DNA of 46,295 nt from Candidatus Omnitrophota bacterium (GCA_903901225.1 CAIUQE010000026.1:1-46295), one strand, 5' to 3'. Counted from the first letter of the stretch, positions 16,053 through 24,127 are shown. Numbers and translations: made by a program. Notes: generated by a model not told the origin, from the letters alone.

Positions 16053-18548
16053 TTGAATATTCGACGTTTTATCCATAAGTTTCTAGCCAGCGTGCTGATA
16101 CTGGCGTTCCTGGTATCAGACGCGCGCGTCTATGCCCAGGGCGTGATACAGTTGCCGGCGCCGGGCACTCGTCTGGCATTGAGCCCGGTATTCGCGCCGC
16201 CACTTCTTAAAGGCATCAAGGTGTATCGCAATGACCCGTTCAGGTTTGATTTCATTCTTGATAAAGGTGATGCCAAAGCAACTGATGAACAAGTTAAGAC
16301 TGATTCCACCCGCTTGATCAAATATTTCCTCGCCTCGCTGACCGTTCCCGAAAAAGATCTCTGGGTCAACTTGTCTCCCTATGAAAAAGACCGCATCGTG
16401 CCGGATGTGTTCGGCCAGATGGAAATGGGCCGCGACCTGTTGGCGCAAGACTATATCCTGAAACAGATCACGGCGTCAGTGATCTATCCTGATGACAAAG
16501 TTGGCAAGGAATTCTGGGATAAAATTTATGCCGAAGCCCTGAAGCGTTATGGAACAACCGATATCCCGGTGGACACGTTCAACAAGGTCTGGATCGTCCC
16601 CCAGAAGGCCACAGTTTACGAGAACAAGGAGGCGGCGTATGTGGTCGAATCCCGATTGAAGGTTATGCTGGAATCAGATTACGTAGCCATGTCCCATCAG
16701 AAGGACATGTCGGAGCCCTCGGCCCCCGCCGAGGACGTAGCCATGTCCCGGGCGGACACAAGGTCCGCCCCTACAACGCAAGGTTCCGATCAGTTGCGCG
16801 TAGGGGAGGACTTTATGTCCTCCCGTCATGAGATAGCCAAAGATATCCTCCGTGAAATCATCATCCCCATCCTCGAAAAAGAAGTCAACGAAGGCAAAAA
16901 CTTCGCCACGTTACGACAAGTTTACAATTCCCTCATCCTGGCGACCTGGTACAAACGCAAGCTCAAGGCCAGCATCATGGGCCAGGCGTATGTGGACAAG
17001 CAAAAGACAGGCGGGATCGATATTGCTGACAAGAACGAGAATGAAAAGATCTGGGCGCAGTATGTCGAGGCGTTCAAGAAGGGTGCGTATAACCTGATCA
17101 AGGAAGAGATCGACCCCATAACGCAAACAGTAGTGCCAAGGAAATTTTTTTCGGGGGGAGTTGTTTTGCATATTGAGCATGCTGAATTTGTTACAGCCGA
17201 CTCATCAATGTTGCCTGAGGAGACTTCCCGCAATCGAGTTGTTGTTTCGATGGACATGCGAGTAGTAGGTAGCGTTGATGAAAGTAATAAATTAAATGAA
17301 GCATTTGAACGTCTAATGAAAGCAAAGAATTGTCCAGTAGAACAACAAGAGCAATATTACAGAACAATTCTTTCTGATTGGAAAGATTTTTCAGTTGGAT
17401 TTATCGTAACGGCGCTTGATGTTTGGGCTGAGATGAAATGGGCTTTAGATCTTCGGGAATTAAATAGAATCAAAGGAATTTATTATCGAACTCGTGGTGA
17501 TAAGGAAAGATTTGTTAAGATTATGCGCGAGGAAAGTATTCCTTTTGGAGGATATTCAGGCATAGTGGCACCAGGAAATGTGGTTTTAAAGCAAAATTCA
17601 AAGGTGTCAGAATGGGAGCGTTCAAGAAAAGCCCGTGATGTTCACTGGGGGGATACTCCTTCGTTGTATAACAACCATGTGAAGGAGGCTTTTGCCCGGT
17701 GGTTGGCTGAACTGCGGGATCAGAATAAAGTCGGAGACCTTGTGTTGGATTTAGGTGGCGGGCATTTCGTGCCTGTAGGATCAGCCCTGGATAAGCCTGA
17801 AAATGCTGTCGTAGTCTTAGCCATTGACCTGGCGCCGGATCCGAGGATACCGCTTGGTAAGTATAAGACTTTTTTATTTCAGGGTGACATGGAGCAGTTA
17901 GATGCATCTCTCCACCAGAAAGCGGTCACGCAAGTTATTGCAAATGGATTTGGTTCTAGACCTGTGAGTTTTGATACTATTTTGCTTACGGATGTTTTAA
18001 ATTATGTGGATTATAAAAAGGTTATCCGTGATGCTTTAAGGTATTTGAAGTCAGGCGGACGCATTATAATTATCAATGATGTTAATAGGACAATTGGGAA
18101 GGATTCCCTCTCACAAAAAGGAGTTCAGGAAAATGGGGAATTGTTTAAATTTTTATCTCAGAAAGCTAATATTCAGATAGAAGAGTATCATCCTATAAAT
18201 GAAAATTTTCTTAGGGTGACAGGGGAAGAATCTGAAAGAGAGGTTCTTCTTATTCGTAAGGTTGGAACATTATCAGCCACGGAAGAGTTGAAGGGTAAGG
18301 GGGATATTATTCCGGATGCGCGAATTTTTGTGGCAGATGCCTCCAATAGCGCGCAGTCCGTACGTGGCGGTATCGACCTCAACCCGTCAAAAATTGACAT
18401 GGTAACAAAGACCAATGGTGATGCTATTAAGTATAATCTCGATCCCGCGATGCTCCAGCACTTACAAAACGCTTCCGGCGTGACGCCCGTCATAGTCGGT
18501 ATTAGCTCCCTTGACAGTGTCCAGCAATTCCTTGGGATCCATCAGTAG
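16053..18548 (+). CDS. Omnitrophota-type modular secreted protein with methyltransferase-like centre
   Basis: An 831-residue protein with a TTG start followed directly by a signal peptide (FLASVLILAFLVSDARVYAQ). Residues ~30-370 contain the conserved blocks LPAPGTRLALSPVFAPP, PFRFDFILDKGD, LWVNLSPYEKDRIVP, QDYILKQITASVIYPDD, RLKVMLESDYVAM, LREIIIPILEKEVNEGKNFA and LILATWYKRKLKASIMGQAY, which I associate with large Omnitrophota proteins. Residues ~555-700 resemble a Rossmann-type SAM methyltransferase (LVLDLGGGHFVPVGS, then LLTDVLNYVDYKKVIRDALR and GGRIIIIN). From ~750 a tail with VRGGIDLNPSKIDMV and GVTPVIVGISSLDSVQQFLG follows. The central part is visibly more A/T-rich than either end. Two palindromic repeats are inserted in frame at ~210-257. 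A methyltransferase behind a signal peptide is odd because SAM is cytoplasmic. Function unknown. Confidence 0.7.
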   Translation: MNIRRFIHKFLASVLILAFLVSDARVYAQGVIQLPAPGTRLALSPVFAPPLLKGIKVYRNDPFRFDFILDKGDAKATDEQVKTDSTRLIKYFLASLTVPEKDLWVNLSPYEKDRIVPDVFGQMEMGRDLLAQDYILKQITASVIYPDDKVGKEFWDKIYAEALKRYGTTDIPVDTFNKVWIVPQKATVYENKEAAYVVESRLKVMLESDYVAMSHQKDMSEPSAPAEDVAMSRADTRSAPTTQGSDQLRVGEDFMSSRHEIAKDILREIIIPILEKEVNEGKNFATLRQVYNSLILATWYKRKLKASIMGQAYVDKQKTGGIDIADKNENEKIWAQYVEAFKKGAYNLIKEEIDPITQTVVPRKFFSGGVVLHIEHAEFVTADSSMLPEETSRNRVVVSMDMRVVGSVDESNKLNEAFERLMKAKNCPVEQQEQYYRTILSDWKDFSVGFIVTALDVWAEMKWALDLRELNRIKGIYYRTRGDKERFVKIMREESIPFGGYSGIVAPGNVVLKQNSKVSEWERSRKARDVHWGDTPSLYNNHVKEAFARWLAELRDQNKVGDLVLDLGGGHFVPVGSALDKPENAVVVLAIDLAPDPRIPLGKYKTFLFQGDMEQLDASLHQKAVTQVIANGFGSRPVSFDTILLTDVLNYVDYKKVIRDALRYLKSGGRIIIINDVNRTIGKDSLSQKGVQENGELFKFLSQKANIQIEEYHPINENFLRVTGEESEREVLLIRKVGTLSATEELKGKGDIIPDARIFVADASNSAQSVRGGIDLNPSKIDMVTKTNGDAIKYNLDPAMLQHLQNASGVTPVIVGISSLDSVQQFLGIHQ
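16681..16749 (+). repeat. 15-bp direct repeat flanking a hairpin, inside a coding region
   Basis: ACGTAGCCATGTCCC occurs at 16681-16695 and again at 16735-16749. The first copy also forms a hairpin with GGACATG at 16703-16709. These repeats are translated in frame as low-complexity linker. Confidence 0.7.
16750..16774 (-). repeat. Interspersed palindromic repeat, copy 1 (in frame in CDS)
   Basis: On the minus strand it reads GTAG, then GGGCGGAC, a CTTGT loop and GTCCGCCC: an 8-bp perfect stem with a 5-base loop. Same design and same loop as the copy at 46257-46281, with a different but self-complementary stem. Confidence 0.85.
16800..16824 (+). repeat. Interspersed palindromic repeat, copy 2 (in frame in CDS)
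   Basis: GTAG, then GGGAGGAC, a TTTAT loop and GTCCTCCC: again an 8-bp stem and 5-base loop after GTAG, 25 bases after copy 1 and in the opposite orientation. Stem changes relative to the other copies are compensated on both arms. Confidence 0.85.
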
Positions 18549-18570
18549 CGTAAAAAACCGTTCAGTAAAG

Positions 18571-18599
18571 TTGTTTTTCTGTTCCAAGCTTGGTAAACT
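18571..18599 (+). promoter_or_regulatory. Promoter candidate for the respiratory island, possibly leaderless
   Basis: TTGTTT (18571-18576), a 17-base spacer and TAAACT (18594-18599) lie directly before the ATG at 18607. Transcription would be expected to start at about 18606, on or next to the start codon, and no Shine-Dalgarno is visible, so the message may be leaderless. Confidence 0.45.
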
Positions 18600-18606
18600 G
18601 GTTCCC

Positions 18607-21396
18607 ATGATACTCCCCAGGCACAGGCACCTTCACTTGATCCTGTTTTCTTTCTTGACCCTTTGTGCCGTCCCCTCATCATTGTTCGCCCAGGAAAAAG
18701 TTGCGACCCCGGCACCGGCGGCGGTTGACAATGACACCTGCCTGGCCTGCCACAGCGACAAGGACAGCGCGCCTTTTGTCGACGAGAAAGTATTCAAGGC
18801 CTCGCGTCACGGCGGGGCCTTGTGCGCCAGCTGTCACGCGGATCTTGCCGTATCTGATTTCCCTCATAAGACGCCGGCACCCGTCAATTGCGGCCCCTGC
18901 CACGCGGTCCAGGAACAGCAGTTTGTGGACAGCCTTCATGGCAAGGCCCTGGCGCGGGGTGACAAGCTGGCACCACGATGCCAGAGCTGTCACGGCGCGC
19001 ATGATATCGTTGCGGTCAAGGACAATGCCTCCAGGGTTTCGCCCATCAAGATCCCTTTTGTCTGCGGCTCCTGTCACAGTGAAGGTTTGCCAGTTCAGGT
19101 TCAGCGAGAGATCCACCAGGACCATATCCTTGAAAATTATTCCGAGAGTATCCACGGGGAAGGGCTTTTAAAGAAGGGATTGAACGTGACCGCCACGTGC
19201 GCCTCCTGTCACAGCGCGCACCAGATCCTCCCGCATACGGACCCGCGCTCGTCGATCGCGCGCCGGAACATCGTTCGCAGTTGCCTCACGTGCCATGCCC
19301 AGATCGAACAGGTGCACCGCAAGATCATCAAGGGTGAGCTTTGGGAGAAGCAACCCGAGGCCATTCCCGTGTGCGTCGATTGCCACCAGCCGCATAAGGC
19401 ACGCCGGGTTTTTTACGACCAGGGTGTGGCGGACAACGATTGCCTGACGTGCCACGCCAAAAAAGATATTGTTGCCGCCAAAGACAGGCGTACGCTGTTT
19501 GTCGACGGGACAGAGCATACTACTTCGGCGCATGCCAAGGTGTCCTGCGCCCAGTGCCACACCGAGGTCTCTCCGTCAAAGGTCCGCGCGTGCGAAACCA
19601 TCACCCGCAAGGTCGATTGCGCCAGCTGCCATAACCAGCAGGGAGAACAATACCAGCGTGGTATCCACGGGCAGTTGTCCCGCAAGGGTAACCCTGACGC
19701 GCCGGTGTGCACGGATTGCCACGGGACCCACGCGGTCCAGTTGAAAAAGAATACGGTGTCGCCCACGTATCCCACGAATGTGCCGGTCCTGTGCGCGCGC
19801 TGCCATCAGGAAAAAGGCAAGGCCGCGGTCCGTTATAAGGGAACAGAGCATGACGTGATCGAGCATTACAAAGAAAGCATCCATGGCAAGGGATTGCTCA
19901 AGAGCGGGCTGGTGGTCACGGCCACGTGCACCAGCTGCCACACGGCCCACGGAGAGCTTCCGGCGAGCGATCCCGCTTCCAGCGTCAACGCGGCTAATAT
20001 CGCCGGCACGTGCGCCCAGTGCCACAACGGTGTTTATGAGAAATACCGCCTGAGCGTCCATGCCACGGGCAAGGCGGGCAACCATGATAAACTGCCGGAG
20101 TGCAATGATTGCCATACGGCGCATACCATCAAGCGGGCGGACAAGAGTGATTTCAAATTCGAGATCATGGATGTTTGCGGGAAATGCCATCTGAATATCG
20201 CCAAAACTTATTTCCAGACTTTCCACGGGAAGGCGGTCAAGCTGGGGTTCGGGAAAGCCGCGAAATGCGCGGACTGCCACGGTTCGCACGAGATATTTCC
20301 CGTCGATGACACCCGTTCGACCTTGAGCCGTGAGCACATCATCGGCACGTGCCAGAAATGCCATGAGGGCGCGTCCCGTCAGTTCGCCGGATACCTGACG
20401 CATGCCACGCATCACGATGCGAAGAAATATCCCTGGATATTCTGGACGTTCTGGTTTATGACGGGGCTGTTGATCGGGACGTTCACGTTCTTCACGCTCC
20501 ACACGCTGTTATGGTTGCCGAAGTCCTTCGAGATGCGCCGCGCCCATCCGCCCAAGCCGTATGATATTTCACAAAAACAATACGTCCGTTTCCCGGTGTT
20601 CTACCGGATACTGCATGTGCTGATGATCATCAGTTTCCTGACGCTGGCCATCACGGGGATGACGCTCAAGTTCTCTTACATGAAATGGGCGACCGTGCTC
20701 TCGTCGATGATCGGCGGTTTCGCGGTGTCCGGTTTCCTGCACCGTTGCGCGGCCATTTTGATGTTCGGGGTGTTCTTCGCGCACATCGCGGATGTCGTGC
20801 GGCGTAAAACCAACGGATCTTTGAGCTGGAAAAAAATGCTCACCGGCCCTGACACGGTCCTTTTCACCCTGCGGGATGTCAGCGAATTCGCGGCGACCAT
20901 CAAATGGTATTTCGGCAAAGGCGCGCGGCCCAGTTATGGGCGCTGGACGTATTGGGAGAAGTTCGATTACATGGCTGTTTTCTGGGGCGTCACGGTGATA
21001 GGTCTTTCCGGGCTGATGCTGTGGTTCCCGGAAGTCTTCACATGGATATTGCCCGGCTGGGTCATCAATGTGGCGACCATCATCCACAGCGATGAAGCGC
21101 TCCTGGCCGCGGGCTTCATTTTCACGATCCATTTCTTTAACACGCATTTCAGGCCCGAGAAGTTCCCGATGGACACCGTGATCTTCACGGGCCGCATGTC
21201 GCTGGAAGAGCTGGAACACGAGCGTCCTGACGAATACGCGGCGCTCGTGGCCTCCCGTGAGCTTGAACAGAATCTTGCCGATCCTCTGCCGCCGCACACG
21301 GTGAGGATCATGCGGATCTTCGGCTGGTGCGCGCTGGTCATCGGCCTGGTGCTCGTTGTTTGCATCATCTACGCGATGTTGTTTGGGTATAAATAG
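18607..21396 (+). CDS. 19-heme cytochrome c fused to b-type cytochrome membrane domain (CbcL-like)
   Basis: A 929-residue exported and membrane-anchored cytochrome. After a signal peptide (HLILFSFLTLCAVPSSLFA) I count 19 CXXCH c-haem motifs up to residue ~600, many followed by distal His of the CXXCHxxH type. From ~605 on there are about six membrane segments with His residues in ILHVLMI, FLHRCAA, IIHSDEA and FTIHFFNTHF, as in the HydC/FdnI/cytochrome b561-type subunits that bind two b haems and oxidise or reduce quinone. Periplasmic c-haems fused to such a b domain is the layout of Geobacter CbcL (which has fewer c-haems), a quinol oxidoreductase in extracellular electron transfer. A ~165-residue segment with about six motifs is duplicated inside the protein. 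The ATG at 18607 precedes the signal peptide. Electron direction and partner are inferred. Confidence 0.9.
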   Translation: MILPRHRHLHLILFSFLTLCAVPSSLFAQEKVATPAPAAVDNDTCLACHSDKDSAPFVDEKVFKASRHGGALCASCHADLAVSDFPHKTPAPVNCGPCHAVQEQQFVDSLHGKALARGDKLAPRCQSCHGAHDIVAVKDNASRVSPIKIPFVCGSCHSEGLPVQVQREIHQDHILENYSESIHGEGLLKKGLNVTATCASCHSAHQILPHTDPRSSIARRNIVRSCLTCHAQIEQVHRKIIKGELWEKQPEAIPVCVDCHQPHKARRVFYDQGVADNDCLTCHAKKDIVAAKDRRTLFVDGTEHTTSAHAKVSCAQCHTEVSPSKVRACETITRKVDCASCHNQQGEQYQRGIHGQLSRKGNPDAPVCTDCHGTHAVQLKKNTVSPTYPTNVPVLCARCHQEKGKAAVRYKGTEHDVIEHYKESIHGKGLLKSGLVVTATCTSCHTAHGELPASDPASSVNAANIAGTCAQCHNGVYEKYRLSVHATGKAGNHDKLPECNDCHTAHTIKRADKSDFKFEIMDVCGKCHLNIAKTYFQTFHGKAVKLGFGKAAKCADCHGSHEIFPVDDTRSTLSREHIIGTCQKCHEGASRQFAGYLTHATHHDAKKYPWIFWTFWFMTGLLIGTFTFFTLHTLLWLPKSFEMRRAHPPKPYDISQKQYVRFPVFYRILHVLMIISFLTLAITGMTLKFSYMKWATVLSSMIGGFAVSGFLHRCAAILMFGVFFAHIADVVRRKTNGSLSWKKMLTGPDTVLFTLRDVSEFAATIKWYFGKGARPSYGRWTYWEKFDYMAVFWGVTVIGLSGLMLWFPEVFTWILPGWVINVATIIHSDEALLAAGFIFTIHFFNTHFRPEKFPMDTVIFTGRMSLEELEHERPDEYAALVASRELEQNLADPLPPHTVRIMRIFGWCALVIGLVLVVCIIYAMLFGYK

Positions 21397-21421
21397 TTTT
21401 TACTAAAAGTGGACGGTCCCA

Positions 21422-21769
21422 ATGTTCGAACAAAAGCATGAGCAAGTTGTTCCTCTTGGTGTTTTTATCAAAAGGATTTTCCGTCATATCGGGTTTGCCT
21501 TTCCCTTGATCCTGGGGGCGCTGGCGATCGGTATTGCGGGGTATCACTGGATCGCCGGGTTTGGTTGGATCGATTCTTTTCTTAACGCCTCGATGATCCT
21601 TGGAGGGATGGGGCCTGTCAATCCTTTAACGAAAGACTGCGCGAAACTTTTTGCGTCTTTTTATGCTCTTTTCAGCGGCATTGTTTTTATTGGTGTTATG
21701 GGTATTATTCTGACACCGGTTGTCCATCGAGTGATCCACAAATTCCATGTTGCAGAGGTTCGTGCGTGA
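21422..21769 (+). CDS. Small integral membrane protein of unknown function
   Basis: A 115-residue protein with two or three hydrophobic segments (IGFAFPLILGALAIGIAGYHW; ASFYALFSGIVFIGVMGIILTP) around a conserved-looking loop, SFLNASMILGGMGPVNP. I recall similar short uncharacterised proteins in other bacteria with the same GGMGPV and YALFSG motifs, but know of no function. The loop between two helices is reminiscent of a channel pore loop, though the potassium filter motif TVGYG is absent. It lies 25 bases after the 19-heme cytochrome gene and just before yjbQ, so it may be co-transcribed; a role as accessory membrane subunit is possible but unsupported. Confidence 0.7.
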   Translation: MFEQKHEQVVPLGVFIKRIFRHIGFAFPLILGALAIGIAGYHWIAGFGWIDSFLNASMILGGMGPVNPLTKDCAKLFASFYALFSGIVFIGVMGIILTPVVHRVIHKFHVAEVRA

Positions 21770-21783
21770 AATGAAAGGAAGTT

Positions 21784-22200
21784 ATGAAGTCAGCCACACA
21801 CTATCTCTGGCTCAATACGCCGCAGAAGTATGCTTTTCTGAACATCACCCCGCAGGTTGAGGCACAGCTTGATCAAAGCGGGATCAAGGAAGGCCTGTGC
21901 CTGGTCAATGCCATGCATATTACCAGCTCGGTGTTCATTAACGATGATGAATCCGGCTTGCACAAGGATTTCAGTGTATGGCTGGAAAAGCTGGCACCGT
22001 TCGGCAAGGATAAATACCAGCACAACCTGACCGGCGAAGATAATGCTGACGCCCATCTCAAGCGGACGATCATGGGGCGGGAGGTCGTTGTGGCGGTCAC
22101 GCAAGGCAAACTTGACCTGGGGCCCTGGGAGCAGATATTTTACGGCGAGTTCGACGGCCAAAGAAAAAAGAGGGTTCTCATCAAGATCATCGGGGAATAA
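21784..22200 (+). CDS. yjbQ: YjbQ family protein (UPF0047)
   Basis: A 138-residue protein of the YjbQ/UPF0047 family, matching the full family length. Recognisable blocks are [29 protein letters not shown] (the family's conserved T-S-hydrophobic strand), [18 protein letters not shown] with the conserved His that forms the putative metal or phosphate pocket, and [13 protein letters not shown] near the C-terminus. E. coli YjbQ has weak thiamine-phosphate synthase activity, but the physiological role is not settled. It sits between cytochrome genes without an obvious link. The Shine-Dalgarno is GAAAGGAAG just before the ATG. Confidence 0.88.
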   Translation: MKSATHYLWLNTPQKYAFLNITPQVEAQLDQSGIKEGLCLVNAMHITSSVFINDDESGLHKDFSVWLEKLAPFGKDKYQHNLTGEDNADAHLKRTIMGREVVVAVTQGKLDLGPWEQIFYGEFDGQRKKRVLIKIIGE

Positions 22201-22225
22201 ACTAATTTAGTCCTTGCCGTAGCGG

Positions 22226-22256
22226 TTGTTTAAGTGTATACCTTTCTTTGTAAATA
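22226..22256 (+). promoter_or_regulatory. Possible promoter for the monoheme cytochrome gene
   Basis: TTGTTT at 22226-22231 and an A/T-rich -10 region at 22249-22256 (TGTAAATA, spacing 17-19) lie in an A/T-rich 89-base gap. The -35 is identical to that proposed before the 19-heme cytochrome gene. The hexamer choice is ambiguous. Confidence 0.3.
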
Positions 22257-22289
22257 TAAGGGACATAACCCATTAGATGGAGGATGTTT

Positions 22290-22607
22290 ATGCAAGGTTT
22301 TTTCAGAAAGATCGTATGTTTGGGCGCTCTGATGGGTTTTGTGGCCTGGGGTACCTGCGCGCACGCCAACCTGAAGGTCATCAAGGCCTACAAGGAAACT
22401 TATCCTGACGCGAAGCCCAAATGCATCATGTGCCATGTGGATACCCTCCCGAAAAAGCCCGACGGTGAGCATGAGCACAATGCGTACGGCAAGGCGCTGG
22501 TCCAGGCTGCCAAGGATGCCAAAGAGGAATTGCCCTCTTCTGAGACGATCAAGAAGGTTGGGCCTGTCGAGGATTTTCAGGATAAAACCGCTCCCGTACA
22601 AAAGTAA
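22290..22607 (+). CDS. Small periplasmic monoheme cytochrome c
   Basis: A 105-residue exported protein: signal peptide (KIVCLGALMGFVAWGTCAHA), then a short domain with one c-haem motif, KCIMCHVD. The body LKVIKAYKETYPDAKPKC and GEHEHNAYGKALVQAAKDA is closely repeated in the 97-residue protein at 31619-31912, so the two are paralogues. A Met in the C-terminal half that would clearly serve as the sixth iron ligand is not visible; a His in GEHEHN could do so. Such small cytochromes usually shuttle electrons in the periplasm, here plausibly between the inner-membrane complexes and the outer-membrane conduit. The ATG at 22290 is preferred over the one at 22284, because the GATGGAGG Shine-Dalgarno has proper spacing only for the former. 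Confidence 0.82.
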   Translation: MQGFFRKIVCLGALMGFVAWGTCAHANLKVIKAYKETYPDAKPKCIMCHVDTLPKKPDGEHEHNAYGKALVQAAKDAKEELPSSETIKKVGPVEDFQDKTAPVQK

Positions 22608-22636
22608 ACCTGGATTAATTGCCAAGCGGTTCATTT

Positions 22637-24127
22637 ATGGAAAAGAAATTCCTTCCGGAGTATTTTTATAACGGCACGACCTATTTCGGCGCCGCGCTGG
22701 CCGTATTGGTTCTGCTGATCGAAGGCATCCTCTTCGGGATGGATTTCTTTTTAGGGAACGCGAATGTTTATCTCTCCCTTTTCATCTACGTCATACTCCC
22801 GCCATTCCTGATCGCCGGATTGCTGCTCATCGGCGTCGGTGCCTTGAGGCGCCGGCGCAGGATACGCTTGAAGCTTGACCTGCACAAAGAAGACCGGCTG
22901 GTCATTGATTTTTCAATACCCCGTCATCGCAACACGGCATTTGCGACGTTCGTTGTTGTGGTCCTCCTCCTTGTCCTGACTGCGGTCGGGGCTTATAAAG
23001 CGTTCCATTATACGGAGTCCGTGAATTTTTGCGGGCTTGTATGCCATAAGGTGATGAAACCCGAGTATACGACCTACTCAGGCTCATCCCACGCGAAGGT
23101 GAAATGCGTGGAATGTCATATCGGCGGCGGCGCGGGTTGGTATGTGCGTTCAAAGGTTTCGGGGTTGCGGCAGGTGATCAAGACCGTGCAGGGGACGTAT
23201 CCGCGCCCCGTGCCGGTCCCGGTGCACAATTTGCGTCCGGCCAAAGAGACCTGCGAGGAATGCCATTGGCCGGGAAAACTGTTTGGTGATGTGGAAGAGG
23301 AGAAAGTTTATTTTTCAGGTGAAGACACAGGCCCTTCACGCTGGACCGTGCGGATGCTCGTGCATGTGAGCGGCCGTGGGCCGCAGAACAACGGCATCCA
23401 CGCGCATATGTACGTTGACAACAAGGTCTCTTACGTGGCGGATGATGACAAACGCCAGAAAATATCGTGGGTCAGGACAGTTGACAAAAAAGGCGTGGAA
23501 ACAATTTACACGACCAAGGATTCTGCTTATAATAGCGCCGTTCCACCGAAGGAGAAGGTCCGCCGCATGGATTGCATGGATTGTCATTCCAGGCCCGCGC
23601 ACAAATTTGAAGCTCCGGTGCGCCTGGTCAACCGCGCCATGCTTGACGGGAGGATAGATGCGGGTATCCCTCAGATCAAGACGAAGGCCGTGGATGCTCT
23701 GGCGGGAAAATATGTTTCGGAAGGGCAGGCGGTTGAGGCGATACGCGCGGGTCTCATCAAGTATTATTCGGAAAAACAGGCGGCGTACTACGCGGGGCAT
23801 CAACGGGAAGTCCAGGCGGCGATTGATCAGGTGGTCCTGATCTACAGGCATGATTTCTTCCCTGAAATGAAAGCCCGCTGGGATGAGTACCCGGACAATA
23901 TCGGCCACTGGATATCGCCGGGATGCTTCCGCTGCCATGACGGGGAGCACCGTTCCGGGGACGGCAAGGTGATCAGTCGCAACTGCGACACCTGTCATAC
24001 CATCATTGCCCAGGGGGCGCCGGATGCGATGCAAAAGAACATTGACGGGTTGCCGTTCCAGCATCCCTTTATCGACGATGATTCATGGAAAACCACCAAC
24101 TGCAGCGACTGTCACAGCGGATCCTAG
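22637..24127 (+). CDS. NapC/NirT-like membrane-anchored multiheme cytochrome c (7 haem motifs)
   Basis: A 496-residue protein. Two N-terminal hydrophobic segments (residues ~12-40 and ~45-70) and a third at ~100-125 anchor it. The periplasmic part starts with FCGLVCHKVMKPEYTTYSGSSHAKVKCVECHIG, the classic NapC/NirT/NrfH beginning, but the first motif is CX3CH instead of CX2CH. Further motifs are CEECH, CMDCH, CFRCH, CDTCH and CSDCH, giving seven haem sites (six canonical). NapC-type proteins oxidise menaquinol and pass electrons to periplasmic partners. It directly precedes a 9-heme cytochrome, a Rieske protein and cytochrome b (1-2 base gaps for the first two), so it is probably a subunit of that complex. 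The ATG at 22637 is preferred over an in-frame TTG 18 bases earlier. Confidence 0.87.
   Translation: MEKKFLPEYFYNGTTYFGAALAVLVLLIEGILFGMDFFLGNANVYLSLFIYVILPPFLIAGLLLIGVGALRRRRRIRLKLDLHKEDRLVIDFSIPRHRNTAFATFVVVVLLLVLTAVGAYKAFHYTESVNFCGLVCHKVMKPEYTTYSGSSHAKVKCVECHIGGGAGWYVRSKVSGLRQVIKTVQGTYPRPVPVPVHNLRPAKETCEECHWPGKLFGDVEEEKVYFSGEDTGPSRWTVRMLVHVSGRGPQNNGIHAHMYVDNKVSYVADDDKRQKISWVRTVDKKGVETIYTTKDSAYNSAVPPKEKVRRMDCMDCHSRPAHKFEAPVRLVNRAMLDGRIDAGIPQIKTKAVDALAGKYVSEGQAVEAIRAGLIKYYSEKQAAYYAGHQREVQAAIDQVVLIYRHDFFPEMKARWDEYPDNIGHWISPGCFRCHDGEHRSGDGKVISRNCDTCHTIIAQGAPDAMQKNIDGLPFQHPFIDDDSWKTTNCSDCHSGS

Noticed and set aside
16681..16830. CRISPR-like array inside the secreted protein gene
   Set aside because: The repeats are palindromic, few, in different orientations and without regular unique spacers; no cas genes are nearby.
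17521..17907. 128-residue minus-strand frame in the A/T-rich centre of the secreted protein
   Set aside because: The + strand frame carries the methyltransferase-like pattern through this segment, so no separate gene is needed.
19576..20502. 308-residue minus-strand open frame
   Set aside because: Antisense of the multiheme region; its regularity comes from the repeated CXXCH codons on the + strand.
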